NCBI RefSeq assembly: GCF_011050415.1
Contig: NZ_DRFS01000023.1
Coordinates: forward strand, 1 to 64,000
DNA: 64,000 bases
Reading direction: 5' to 3'
Source: Halomonas sp.
GTDB taxonomy: Bacteria; Pseudomonadota; Gammaproteobacteria; Pseudomonadales; Halomonadaceae
Translations under genes and position numbers: made by a program
Shown here: positions 42,360-51,764 of the stretch, in pieces
How the letters are laid out: every line of letters begins with the position of its first letter
How positions within the stretch are numbered: position 1 is the first letter of the stretch
The notes under the pieces: generated by a model
The model's database searches: none
Seen by the model: the letters and a program-made list of their open reading frames with translations, nothing else
What the model was told of the DNA's origin: nothing

Positions 42360-43574
42360 ATGCATGATGACAAGCACCAGGAAGACAAGTACCAGGATGA
42401 GTGGTCATTAGAGACACTGGCGATTCGTGCAGGGCATCAGCGTACTTTCGAGCAGGAGCACTCTGAGCCTATTTTTCCTACCTCAAGCTTTGTCTACGAA
42501 AGCGCCGCTGAAGCGGCGCGTAAATTCGGTGGGCAAGAGCCTGGCAATGTTTACTCACGCTTTACCAATCCTACGGTACATACCTTTGAGCGACGCTTGG
42601 CGGCGCTTGAAGGGGGCGAACGTTGTGTAGCGACCAGCTCGGGTATGTCGGCTATTTTATCGACTGCGCTAGCGCTGCTTGCGGCGGGTGATGAAATTGT
42701 GGCCTCTCGTTCGCTGTTCGGCTCCACGGTTAGCCTATTCGACAAGTACCTAGGCAAATTTGGTATTACTACGCGCTATGTCGAGCTTTCCAATGCGTCT
42801 GCCTGGGAAGCAGCGATCACACCAAAAACGCGCTTACTGTTTGCTGAAACGCCATCAAATCCGCTGTCTGAAATTGCCGATATCCCAGCGCTAGCAGCAT
42901 TAGCAAAACGTCACGACGCACTATTGGCGATTGATAACTGCTTTCTTACTCCAGCGCTTCAGCAGCCGCTGGCACTGGGCGCTGATTTGGTAATTCACTC
43001 GGCAACCAAATATTTAGATGGTCAGGGCCGTGCTATTGGTGGGGCGGTCGTCGGTAGCCACACGCTACTTGAAGAAGTGTTTGGCGTGGTGCGTACCTGC
43101 GGCCCTTGTCTAAGCCCCTTCAACGCGTGGATTTTTACCAAGGGTTTAGAAACCCTGTCTTTGCGTATGAGGGCGCACTGCGAAAATGCCCTGACGCTGG
43201 CGCGCTGGCTGCATGCACACCCGGCCGTTACCCAGGTCTATTACAGTGGTCTGGAGAGCCATCCTCAGCACGCCTTGGCGAAACGCCAGCAAAAAGGTTT
43301 TGGTGCGGTACTGGGATTTGAAGTGAAGGGCGGGCAAGAGGCGGCGTGGCAAGTGATTGACGCAACCCGCATGCTGTCGATTACCGGTAATCTTGGCGAT
43401 GTTAAAACCACCATTACCCACCCTGCGACCACCACACATGGTCGACTCTCTGATGATCAAAAGGCCGCAGCTGGTATAGCCCCCGGCTTAATCCGTGTTG
43501 CGGTAGGGTTAGAGAGCCAGGAAGATATTCAGCGTGATTTAGCCCGCGGACTTGATGGATTAGTAGCGCGTTAG
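42360..43574 (+). CDS. metZ: O-succinylhomoserine sulfhydrylase
   Basis: 404 residues. Cys/Met metabolism PLP enzyme: YSRFTNPTVHTFERRLAALE, and the PLP Lys in SATKYLDGQGRAIGG. Direct sulfhydrylation to homocysteine. Its place after purF is the same as metZ in Pseudomonas, which supports that name over metB or metC. Ends at a terminator. Confidence 0.93.
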   Translation: MHDDKHQEDKYQDEWSLETLAIRAGHQRTFEQEHSEPIFPTSSFVYESAAEAARKFGGQEPGNVYSRFTNPTVHTFERRLAALEGGERCVATSSGMSAILSTALALLAAGDEIVASRSLFGSTVSLFDKYLGKFGITTRYVELSNASAWEAAITPKTRLLFAETPSNPLSEIADIPALAALAKRHDALLAIDNCFLTPALQQPLALGADLVIHSATKYLDGQGRAIGGAVVGSHTLLEEVFGVVRTCGPCLSPFNAWIFTKGLETLSLRMRAHCENALTLARWLHAHPAVTQVYYSGLESHPQHALAKRQQKGFGAVLGFEVKGGQEAAWQVIDATRMLSITGNLGDVKTTITHPATTTHGRLSDDQKAAAGIAPGLIRVAVGLESQEDIQRDLARGLDGLVAR

Positions 43575-43589
43575 CACAACTTGCTCCGT

Positions 43590-43621
43590 AAAACCGGTCA
43601 CGTCGTTGGCCGGTTTTTTTA
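43590..43621 (+). terminator. Rho-independent terminator after metZ
   Basis: AAACCGG / CCGGTTT stem (loop TCACGTCGTTGG) followed by T-tract. Confidence 0.85.
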
Positions 43622-43754
43622 TAAGCATGTTACAAACAGTGGTTTTTACGAATGGAGCATTCTGCTTTTTTCAGCGGTTACTATTGCCATTACGCGATAT
43701 GATTTTGGCTATCAACGTTTCGCTGATAAATAGCGATGGATAAGGAAGAGAGTG

Positions 43755-44330
43755 ATGTGGCGCAATAGTCGCAGTGGATGGGGATTGATCAGCATACTGT
43801 TTCACTGGCTTAGTGCGCTGACCATAATTGGTCTGTTCGCACTAGGTTGGTGGATGACCGGACTAGGCTATTATGACCCCTGGTATAATCAAGGCCCCTG
43901 GATACATCGCTCGATTGGACTATTGCTGCTGTTTGCCACTTTGGTGCGTTTGGTATGGCGCCTGGTTCAGCCGACACCGAAAGCTGAGGGTAGTCGATTA
44001 GAAACTATCGCTGCCCACCTAGGTCATATTGGACTCTACGTGCTTGTTTTGGTGGTAATGATTAGCGGCTATTTGATCTCTACTGCTAATGGGCGTGGTA
44101 TCAGTGTGTTTGGTTGGTTTGAGGTGCCTGCACTGCTACATGGGTTGCCCAATCAGGCCAGTTTGGCAGGCGATATTCATTGGTACTCTGCCTTAGCGCT
44201 GATGATTTTAGCGGCTGGGCACGCGCTTGCAGCATTCAAGCATCATAGGTTAAATCGTGATAAAACGCTGGTTCGTATGTTGAATCCCACCTACAGCCAT
44301 CGTCACAGTAAAGCTAAAGAGCATAACTGA
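43755..44330 (+). CDS. yceJ: Cytochrome b561
   Basis: 191 residues from ATG 43755 (AAGGAAGAGAG upstream). Four membrane spans with His residues for two haems: FHWLSALTIIG, IHRSIGLLLLFATLVRL, the third at LLHGLPN and the last near HALAAFKHH. Family transfers electrons across or within the inner membrane. Adjacent to a yceI gene, as in E. coli yceJ-yceI. Confidence 0.88.
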   Translation: MWRNSRSGWGLISILFHWLSALTIIGLFALGWWMTGLGYYDPWYNQGPWIHRSIGLLLLFATLVRLVWRLVQPTPKAEGSRLETIAAHLGHIGLYVLVLVVMISGYLISTANGRGISVFGWFEVPALLHGLPNQASLAGDIHWYSALALMILAAGHALAAFKHHRLNRDKTLVRMLNPTYSHRHSKAKEHN

Positions 44331-44412
44331 CCGACATAAACATTTTCTAAACACCGGCAGAGTGATTGCGCGCTCTACGGTGTCCATAAAGTAAAGCAAG
44401 GAGCTATCGATT

Positions 44413-44997
44413 ATGTTCAAAAAGACCGCATTTGCATCTGCTATTGCCGCTGTAGCACTGGTGCCACTCAGTCAAGCCCAGGCAGACGACTATCAGATTG
44501 ATATTGAAGGTCAACATGCCTTCATTCAGTTCAAAATTAATCATTTGGGCTACTCTTACATTTTAGGTAGTTTTGAAGAGTTTGATGGTCAGTTTTCCTA
44601 CGATCCTGAAGATCTAGAAGCTTCATCCGTTGAGATTGAAGTTCAGGTCAATAGCCTAAACAGCAACCACGCAGAGCGTGATCGTCACTTCTTGAGCGAT
44701 GACTTCCTCAATGCTAGCGAATACCCCACTGCTACGTTTACCTCCACTGGCTTTGAGCCAACTGGCGATGACGAAGGCGTGCTAACGGGTGATTTGACCC
44801 TGCACGGAGAAACTCAAGAAATTGAAATGCCGGTTAAGTTAATGGGTGAAGGCGATGACCCGTGGGGCAACTATCGCGCTGGCTTCGAAGGTAGCACTAC
44901 CTTGACGCTGAGCGATTACGGCATCGATATGAGTGATTTCCCTGAAGTCATGCACGAGCTTGAGCTTTATGTGACGTTCGAAGGTATTCGTCAGTAA
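44413..44997 (+). CDS. yceI: YceI family periplasmic lipid-binding-like protein
   Basis: 194 residues. Signal peptide 1-24 (ends AQA) and a YceI beta-barrel: YQIDIEGQHAFIQFKINHLG, GSFEEFDGQFSYD, SNHAERDRHFLSDDFLNA, and a closing ELYVTFEGIR. The fold holds isoprenoid-type lipids. Likely cotranscribed with the b561 gene. Confidence 0.92.
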   Translation: MFKKTAFASAIAAVALVPLSQAQADDYQIDIEGQHAFIQFKINHLGYSYILGSFEEFDGQFSYDPEDLEASSVEIEVQVNSLNSNHAERDRHFLSDDFLNASEYPTATFTSTGFEPTGDDEGVLTGDLTLHGETQEIEMPVKLMGEGDDPWGNYRAGFEGSTTLTLSDYGIDMSDFPEVMHELELYVTFEGIRQ

Positions 44998-45013
44998 ACG
45001 ATATGCTTGATCA

Positions 45014-45047
45014 AGCGCCATCACCCCATTAGGGGTGGTGGCGTTTT
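45014..45047 (+). terminator. Rho-independent terminator after yceI
   Basis: CGCCATCACCCC / GGGGTGGTGGCG stem (loop ATTA) then TTTTT. Confidence 0.92.
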
Positions 45048-45078
45048 TGCGTTGTGGCCGGATAAAAGGAGTGATTAG

Positions 45079-46425
45079 TTGGCAATTGTTATGCAGCAGC
45101 GCGAGTTGGCGATAACCCTATGGCGCCAAACATGGCCAATGGCCATCGGTGTGTTGGCACTATTGGGTTTTCAACTTGTTGATAGCGCATTTATTGCTCG
45201 TTTGGGCACTGCGCCGTTGGCGGCGCAGTCGTTTACTTTCCCGCTATCGTTTTTGATCATCGGTATTCAGGTCGGGATGGGTATTGCCATTGCCGCGCTA
45301 ATTTCCCGCGCACTAGGCGCTGGCGAAGAGGCCCGGGCCCAGCGATTGAATAGCTTAGTGCTGATGGCTGGCGGTGGGGTGATTGGACTATTAGCGATCG
45401 CTTTATGGGTATTTCATGTACCCATTTTTCGACTATTGGGAGCCGATGAAACGACGCTTTCCTATATTCGTGTTTACTGGGGGCCACAGCTGTTCTCCGC
45501 TTGGCTCGGGGCGCTGCTCTATTTTATGTATAGTGTATTCCGCGCCCATGGTGATACCCGCTTGCCGGGCAAGATGATGGTGCTCAGCAGCATTATTAAC
45601 CTGGTCTTAGATCCATTGCTGATTTTTGGTGTGGGGCCTTGGCAAGGATGGGGTTTGCCTGGGGCAGCATGGGCAACCGCCATTGCTTTCTCGGTGGGTT
45701 TACTGGTGACTAGCCGCAGATTATTACGCCGTCAGTGGGCAACCCAACATGGCCTTTGGCAAGAGGCGAAGCGTTCTTGGCGACCTTTTACGGGGATTGC
45801 GGCACCGGCCATGGTGAGCCAACTTATGCCTCCCTTGGCGGCTATGCTAGCTATCTCCGTAGTAGCCGGGCTTGGTGACACTCAGGTGGCAGCCTGGGGC
45901 TTGGCAAGCCGTTTAGAAACGCTCTCATTAATGGTGATTTTAGCCATGACGATGTCGCTGCCGCCATGGCTGGGGCGTTGTTATGGCGCCGGTGACTGGG
46001 GCCAGATACAGCAGCTTATGCGTTTGGCGATTAAAGTGGCGCTAGTATGGCAATTAAGCCTTGGAGTGCTATTGGCGTTGGTAGCACCATGGCTCGCCAT
46101 GGCATTAGCCGGGAACCCCGATGTGCAAAGCGAACTAACCCTATTGATTCGCTTTTTACTGCCAAGCTACGCAGCGCTTGGGGTGTGTATGTTGGTGGTT
46201 TCCGCGGGCAATGCTTTGGGTTGGCCACTTCGCGCTATGCTTTTATCAAGCGCACGGCTGTTTATTTGCTACTTACCCTGCCTGTGGTTGGGCTCGCAGT
46301 TTTTCGGTTGGTGGGGGCTGGCTGCCGGTGCGGCAGTAGGTAACCTTTTGGCAGGAATGATGGCTTGGCAAGTGATGAGACGTATTTTATCCCGCCCGCA
46401 TCGGCAGGCGGGGTTCGTCAACTAA
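45079..46425 (+). CDS. MATE family multidrug efflux transporter
   Basis: 448 residues from TTG 45079, eight bases after AAAGGAG; ATG 45091 would be too far from that site. Twelve hydrophobic segments in two halves; DSAFIARLGTAPLAAQSFTF and GAGEEARAQRLNSLV are MATE signatures (NorM subfamily). Sodium- or proton-driven export of cations or drugs. Its end overlaps the convergent NCS2 gene by 4 bases. Confidence 0.88.
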   Translation: MAIVMQQRELAITLWRQTWPMAIGVLALLGFQLVDSAFIARLGTAPLAAQSFTFPLSFLIIGIQVGMGIAIAALISRALGAGEEARAQRLNSLVLMAGGGVIGLLAIALWVFHVPIFRLLGADETTLSYIRVYWGPQLFSAWLGALLYFMYSVFRAHGDTRLPGKMMVLSSIINLVLDPLLIFGVGPWQGWGLPGAAWATAIAFSVGLLVTSRRLLRRQWATQHGLWQEAKRSWRPFTGIAAPAMVSQLMPPLAAMLAISVVAGLGDTQVAAWGLASRLETLSLMVILAMTMSLPPWLGRCYGAGDWGQIQQLMRLAIKVALVWQLSLGVLLALVAPWLAMALAGNPDVQSELTLLIRFLLPSYAALGVCMLVVSAGNALGWPLRAMLLSSARLFICYLPCLWLGSQFFGWWGLAAGAAVGNLLAGMMAWQVMRRILSRPHRQAGFVN

Positions 46426-47906
46426 CGTTTACGTGCCGCTTCCTGGAAAGAGAAATAGATAAACAGCAGCGCCATGCCTAAATAACCCATGACAAACTCC
46501 GGGGCGGCATTGAACGAAAGCTGTGGAGCGTGCATCAGACCGACAAACGAGAAGCCAGCGGCAATGGCGGCGAAGGCGGCAGCGCGTCTGAACTGATGAT
46601 CAATCACTGAGACTGTCATAGCGCCGAGCAGGATCGCCATAAACATTGCGCCTTGGCCCATCACGACAATGGCACTGGAGATATCGGTGACTACGTCGCC
46701 AGCGCCACGATTAAAGCGCGTCATCACGTAGTTGGCGAAGTAGGGCAGCATGGCCAGCGCGACCGCGGGGTAGTAGCGGGTGTCGTTGGCCTGGAACGCG
46801 GTAGCAATCATCGACATACCCACAAAGACTAAAATGGGGGCTACTACGGATACAGGAATGATCGCGGCTAGGGCGGCAATTAAGCCGAACATGGTGGCGA
46901 TCGCATACACCGCACCATTAAGCAGGCTATATCCTCGTCCCGCCCCCATCCATTTCGCGCCTACGGTGGCAATATAAACCGTGGTGGGGAAAACACCGCC
47001 AAACAGAGCGCCGATCATGGTGCCTGCGCCGTCTACCGCTTGGCACTCCCGCACATCGTATTTATCGCCAGCGGCTTCCATTGCCTCGACATTGTTCATC
47101 GTTTCAATAGCGTTATAAAGTGTGATGGGTAGCACTACCGTCAACACTGCAAGCATGCTGGTCAGCAGTAGCCCCAGACCTTCAAACCAAGCGAGATTAG
47201 GCAGTAGCGGATAAAAGCCCAAGTGGGTAAACGCATCGCTAAAGCGTTCGGTACCGGCGTCGCCAATTAGATAGGCCATGGTGGTACCCACAATAATGGC
47301 GAATAGCGAGGTGGGTAGTTTAAACGGCATGCTGACTCTAGCCACCAAGCCGACAATAATAATTGCCAAGACCAATAGGCCAATAATAGGCATTTCCAGC
47401 GTTTTAAATAGCATTTCACCGGCAATGAAGGTAAGCGCTACACCGGCAACTGCACCAAGCATGGCGGCGCGGGGCAGGTGATGCTGCACCCAGCGTCCAA
47501 TAACGCTAATCAGCGCTTCAATCGCTCCGCTGATAAAGCAGGCCGCAACGGCCACCTTCCAGGCAAGCTCGGCATCCCCGGTAAGTTGTTTTGCGGGTAG
47601 CAGTACCCCGAATAAGAATACGAACATCACCGGTGTTGAAATGCCGTAAGAGAGCGCTGTTACGTCGGCACGATTCTCTTTCCTCGCGAGTCTTGCGGCA
47701 CTCCATGCGTAATAGAAGTTGCCCACCATCACTGCCACTGCTGCACCTGGCAAAACCTGCCCGTATACAATGGATGAGGGAAACCCCATGCCCAGCATGG
47801 TAATCGCAATAATCACAAAGTTGGCAATGTTGTTCTGAAAAAGTGCGAAGAAAGCGTCAGTATCTTCTTTTTTGTACCAGGGGTAGTGGGTGCTGGCAGC
47901 CGCCAT
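46422..47906 (-). CDS. NCS2 family nucleobase permease
   Basis: 494 residues from the ATG at 47906 (GAGGCCTATC upstream; an in-frame ATG 26 codons earlier lacks a ribosome binding site). About 13 membrane spans; RADVTALSYGISTPVMF, LYNAIETMNNVEAMEAAGDKY and GGVFPTTVYIATVGAKWMGA follow the xanthine/uracil permease family, more AzgA-like than UraA-like. Proton-coupled uptake of purines or related compounds; exact substrate not predictable. Confidence 0.8.
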   Translation of the reverse strand: MAAASTHYPWYKKEDTDAFFALFQNNIANFVIIAITMLGMGFPSSIVYGQVLPGAAVAVMVGNFYYAWSAARLARKENRADVTALSYGISTPVMFVFLFGVLLPAKQLTGDAELAWKVAVAACFISGAIEALISVIGRWVQHHLPRAAMLGAVAGVALTFIAGEMLFKTLEMPIIGLLVLAIIIVGLVARVSMPFKLPTSLFAIIVGTTMAYLIGDAGTERFSDAFTHLGFYPLLPNLAWFEGLGLLLTSMLAVLTVVLPITLYNAIETMNNVEAMEAAGDKYDVRECQAVDGAGTMIGALFGGVFPTTVYIATVGAKWMGAGRGYSLLNGAVYAIATMFGLIAALAAIIPVSVVAPILVFVGMSMIATAFQANDTRYYPAVALAMLPYFANYVMTRFNRGAGDVVTDISSAIVVMGQGAMFMAILLGAMTVSVIDHQFRRAAAFAAIAAGFSFVGLMHAPQLSFNAAPEFVMGYLGMALLFIYFSFQEAARKR

Positions 47907-47992
47907 GATAGGCCTCTTGATTATGGTGTGTTGTATACAAGGCAGAGCTGAGTGTGCCGAATTGTTGACTGATCGGTCAAGCACTCAACACA

Positions 47993-48021
47993 CAAAAACG
48001 CCCAGGAAGGCCTGGGCGTAT
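47993..48021 (-). terminator. Rho-independent terminator after the aminotransferase gene
   Basis: Read on the minus strand, ACGCCCAGGCC / TTCCTGGGCGT followed by TTTT. Serves the minus-strand aminotransferase. Confidence 0.88.
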
Positions 48022-48042
48022 AATTGTGCGCTTATGCGTTTG

Positions 48043-49233
48043 TCAGTCGTTAACGGCGGCAATCGCTTTGGCAAGGTAGGGAAGGTTCTCGTGGGAGAAT
48101 CCTGCTACGTTGGCACGACCCGAGCGCACCATGTAAATGCCAAACTCATCGCGTAAACGATCAACCTGAGTCGGTGTGAGACCCGTATAGGAGAACATGC
48201 CGCGCTGCTCAGCGACGCAGGCATATTTCTGATCCAAACCATAGGGCTTCAATGCCTCAACGAAGTCACGACGCAGGGTGTTGATGCGGTCGCGCATTTC
48301 GGTGAGTTCTTCACGCCATAACGCGGTTAGCTCGGCGTCGTGCAGGATCTCGCTAACAATTGCGCCACCGTGAGCCGGTGGGTTGGAGTAATTCTCCCTG
48401 GCAACAATAGCGACTTGAGAGCGAACGTTTTCCATCTGCTCACTGTCTTTCGCCACCATAATCAAACAGCCGGTACGTTCACAATAAATACCGAAGTTTT
48501 TAGAGCAGGAGCTGGTGATGATAACTTCGTCGAGGCTTTCGGCCATCAAACGAACACCATAGGCGTCTTCATCCAAACCTTCACCGAAGCCTTGGTAAGC
48601 GAAGTCGATCAATGGCAGTAGCTTGCGCTCACGGACAATCTCTAGCACTTCTTGCCACTGATCATGAGAAAGATCAAAACCGGTCGGGTTGTGGCAACAG
48701 GCGTGCAGTACCACCACATCCCCTTCAGGAATATTTTTTAGTGCTGCCCGCATGCCGTCAAAATCTAAACGGTTGTCAGGGTCAACGTAAGGGTACTTGT
48801 GCAGCTCAATACCTGCAGCGGTAAAAATACCGTGATGGTTTGGCCATGTTGGGTCACTCACCCAAATACCTTTGCCCGGCAGCTGTGAAGCCACGAAATC
48901 AGCGGCCAATCGCAGGGCACCGGTACCTCCAGGCGATTGAGTAGCGCTGGCACGGTTAGCTTTTAATACCGATGATTCGCTGCCAAACACCATGGGAAGT
49001 ACCACTTCACCGTAGCTTGGAGCACCGTGAGAGCCAATATACGTTTTAGTGGTTTCATTCTTGAGCAGGCGAGCTTCTGCTTCCTTAACGGCGCGCATTA
49101 CCGGCGTATTGCCTTGGGTATCGCGGTAAACACCAACACCTAAATCCACTTTTTGTGGATTGGTATCTTTTTTGAAAGCTTCGATCAGCCCGAGAATGGC
49201 GTCTCCTGGGACTCGCTCAATATGCTCAAACAT
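48043..49233 (-). CDS. phhC: Aromatic amino acid aminotransferase (PhhC/TyrB-like)
   Basis: 396 residues. Class I aminotransferase: DPTWPNHHGIF, HACCHNPTGFDLSHDQW, DFAYQGFGEG, PLP Lys in SCSKNFGIYCERTG. Could be an aspartate aminotransferase, but direct contact with phhB (no gap) supports an aromatic transaminase in phenylalanine degradation, as in the Pseudomonas phh cluster; phhA is not in the window. Confidence 0.9.
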   Translation of the reverse strand: MFEHIERVPGDAILGLIEAFKKDTNPQKVDLGVGVYRDTQGNTPVMRAVKEAEARLLKNETTKTYIGSHGAPSYGEVVLPMVFGSESSVLKANRASATQSPGGTGALRLAADFVASQLPGKGIWVSDPTWPNHHGIFTAAGIELHKYPYVDPDNRLDFDGMRAALKNIPEGDVVVLHACCHNPTGFDLSHDQWQEVLEIVRERKLLPLIDFAYQGFGEGLDEDAYGVRLMAESLDEVIITSSCSKNFGIYCERTGCLIMVAKDSEQMENVRSQVAIVARENYSNPPAHGGAIVSEILHDAELTALWREELTEMRDRINTLRRDFVEALKPYGLDQKYACVAEQRGMFSYTGLTPTQVDRLRDEFGIYMVRSGRANVAGFSHENLPYLAKAIAAVND

Positions 49234-49572
49234 TTAGTCGGCTACCTCGTCGGTTCTGGCGGCAAGAATGAAGTCATTAAGATGCAGGCCATCAATGGTA
49301 TGGGTCCACCACGTGACGGCGGCTTTGCCCCACTCCGTCACAATAACGGGGTGATGGCCAGCCTGCTCTGCGATATCGCCAACGAGCTGGGTAAATTTCA
49401 GTGCGCTGGCAAAGTCACGAAAAGTAAAACTTCGCGACAGCTTCATGATGCCATCGTGCTCGACAATCTGCCACTCACTGAGGCCTTTTAGCAGTGTTTT
49501 GGCCTCATCTGGGCTTAACCTTGGAGCGTTTCTCTTACATGGCTGGCAAGGGTGCTCAGCAAGCGTTGCCAT
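49234..49572 (-). CDS. phhB: Pterin-4a-carbinolamine dehydratase
   Basis: 112 residues. AEQAGHHPVIVTEWGK and VTWWTHTIDGLHLNDFILA are the DCoH/PhhB motif, with the two His of HHP. Regenerates the tetrahydropterin cofactor of phenylalanine hydroxylase. AGGAGAACAATC precedes ATG. Cotranscribed with phhC. Confidence 0.93.
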   Translation of the reverse strand: MATLAEHPCQPCKRNAPRLSPDEAKTLLKGLSEWQIVEHDGIMKLSRSFTFRDFASALKFTQLVGDIAEQAGHHPVIVTEWGKAAVTWWTHTIDGLHLNDFILAARTDEVAD

Positions 49573-49602
49573 GATTGTTCTCCTGTTTAATAGGTGTATG
49601 TT

Positions 49603-50523
49603 CTAGCGCAGAAGGCAGACACAGTTGCGGCCACTATCTTTAGCGTTGTATAGCGCCTGATCAGCCCGTTCAATCAAGCTGGTGAGGGGTTCACCACAGC
49701 GGTACTCAGCAATGCCAATGCTTAATGTTACATGGCCCTCGCCCATACCGAAGTCATGCATGCTTATGGTTTTGCATAACCGGTTGGCAAGCGTATGGCA
49801 TTGCTGCAACGGTGTAAGTGGCAGCACTACCATAAACTCTTCGCCTCCTAAGCGAGCGACCATGTCTTCACAGCGCAATAACGACTTTGCTTTAACTGCA
49901 AGTTGTTTGAGAACATCGTCGCCATGCAGATGCCCCCACCGATCATTTAAGCGCTTAAAGTGATCAATATCGATCATCATAATAGTCATCGGTGTACCGT
50001 GACGCGAGCTGGTAGAGGCCAACTGAGTGAGATGTACCATCAACTTGCGTCGATTGGGCAGCTCGGTCAAGGGGTCTGTGTCGCACAATTTACGCAGCCG
50101 CTGCTCTTCGATGACCTGATCGCTAATATCCATCATTATGCCGTTCCATCGAATCCCGTCATTAACGGGCTCTGGTTGGGCGCTGACCGCAATCCAGTGG
50201 GGATTAGCTTTGGGAAAAGGCAGCCGAAAACGTGTTGTTAATGGCAACATCCAGCGAGCAGAGCGTTCAATGGCGGACATAATTTTAGGATGATCTTTTC
50301 CCGTTAATTGCTCAACAAGCTCTCCTGCATTTTTCGCCAACGCTTCTCGGTCAACATGTTTAAGGACAGCAGCACCTCCCTCTAAATAGGGGAAGTGCAT
50401 ATGGCCATTATGGGCACGATGAAACTGAAAAATGACGCCAGGTATAGCAGCTACAAGTTGATCAGCACATACGTTCTGGGGTGCTCTAATCTCATTCACG
50501 GGCATGCGTGAATCTCCAAACAT
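49603..50523 (-). CDS. Diguanylate cyclase with N-terminal PAS-like domain
   Basis: 306 residues. Residues about 20-140 form a PAS-like sensor; a GGDEF domain at about 145-300 has DTDPLTELPNRRKL, DIDHFKRLNDRWGH and the active-site GGEEF, so it should make cyclic di-GMP. No inhibitory RxxD site directly before GGEEF (ARLGGEEF, four before: EDMV) is visible. No membrane span. Signal unknown. Confidence 0.88.
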   Translation of the reverse strand: MFGDSRMPVNEIRAPQNVCADQLVAAIPGVIFQFHRAHNGHMHFPYLEGGAAVLKHVDREALAKNAGELVEQLTGKDHPKIMSAIERSARWMLPLTTRFRLPFPKANPHWIAVSAQPEPVNDGIRWNGIMMDISDQVIEEQRLRKLCDTDPLTELPNRRKLMVHLTQLASTSSRHGTPMTIMMIDIDHFKRLNDRWGHLHGDDVLKQLAVKAKSLLRCEDMVARLGGEEFMVVLPLTPLQQCHTLANRLCKTISMHDFGMGEGHVTLSIGIAEYRCGEPLTSLIERADQALYNAKDSGRNCVCLLR

Positions 50524-50749
50524 ATGCCAATTAAAATTTAATCGTGAAGATTAGCGCTAATTGCGTTACCAGGATGTAAGCCATTGCGGACAAAATAACT
50601 ATTATTTATATCTTTTTAGAATATCGTTATTTGTATATGTGTGGTAATGCGATGTTTTAATATGTAAATAATGAGGTTTAAGAATTTAGTGATATTATTA
50701 ATTACTTTTTAATATATTAAATCGCATTTTTATTCTTTGAGGTGCTGTC
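50524..50749. other. AT-rich intergenic region between diguanylate cyclase and cobA genes
   Basis: The most AT-rich stretch of the right half (ATTATTAATTACTTTTTAAT near 50694). Divergent promoters are expected here; no dyad or RNA gene stands out. Confidence 0.4.
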
Positions 50750-51574
50750 TTGGAAGTAGGACAAGAGCGAGCTACTTTAGCGCAAGGTGTGGTTAGTTTG
50801 GTGGGGGCAGGGCCGGGAGATCCTGAGTTATTGACGTTAAAAGCATATAAGCGGCTGCAGACCGCTGAGGTAGTGCTATATGACCGCTTGGTGAGCAGTG
50901 AGATTCTTGAGCTGATCTCTGATCAGGCTGAGCGTTTTTATGTGGGTAAAGCAGCTTCACTGCACAGTGTTCCCCAAGAGGGCATCAACCAAGCGTTGGT
51001 TACCTGGGCAGTACAGGGTAAACGCGTTGTTAGGCTTAAGGGTGGTGATCCCTTTATATTTGGCCGCGGTGGGGAAGAGCTGGAAGCTTTAGTAGCGGCG
51101 AAGATTAATGTGGAAGTAATACCGGGAATCACGGCTGCCTCAGGGTGCGCCGCATACGCGGGTATTCCATTGACCCATCGGGATCATGCTCAGTCGGTGA
51201 GGTTTGTTACCGGCCATTTGCAACAGGGCGAGTTGGATTGGGATGCTTTAGCGCGGCCTGGGCAAACGCTGGTGTTTTACATGGGGCTTGGCAGCGTCGA
51301 GCTGATTAGTCGCGCCCTGATTGCCAATGGACTGCTTGCTGAAACACCGCTAGCCTTAATCGAGCAAGGCACGACGCGCCAACAGCAAACGCATATTGGT
51401 ACGCTCTCACGGTTGCCAGATGCTTTCTTGGCGGGTGCGATTAAACCGCCTACGCTACTAGTAGTGGGTAGCGTGGTTTCGCTGCACTCCACGTTAGCTT
51501 GGTTTGACACATCACACGGTCAAGCATCAGGCTTTGACTCTGGTAAACAACCTTCGATAGCTAAGCGAGATTAG
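50750..51574 (+). CDS. cobA: Uroporphyrinogen-III C-methyltransferase
   Basis: 274 residues from TTG 50750 (TTGAGGTGCTG upstream). [38 protein letters not shown] and [22 protein letters not shown] are the SUMT signatures. SAM-dependent, gives precorrin-2 for sirohaem or cobalamin. A single-domain enzyme, not the CysG fusion. Confidence 0.95.
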   Translation: MEVGQERATLAQGVVSLVGAGPGDPELLTLKAYKRLQTAEVVLYDRLVSSEILELISDQAERFYVGKAASLHSVPQEGINQALVTWAVQGKRVVRLKGGDPFIFGRGGEELEALVAAKINVEVIPGITAASGCAAYAGIPLTHRDHAQSVRFVTGHLQQGELDWDALARPGQTLVFYMGLGSVELISRALIANGLLAETPLALIEQGTTRQQQTHIGTLSRLPDAFLAGAIKPPTLLVVGSVVSLHSTLAWFDTSHGQASGFDSGKQPSIAKRD

Positions 51575-51764
51575 CTTTTAAGTTTTATTGAACCGTTTCC
51601 AGTAACGTTTCAGCAACATTTGTATACGTTTTCATTAACAAACTGGCTAGATCCAGTGAGCTGTGTATGCTGAAAGGGAAATCAGCCATTGCTAGCGCAT
51701 TAATAATGCTACTAATTATCGTTAGCTTAAATAAATGTTAGCCTAGACCACAGAGGAAAGCATA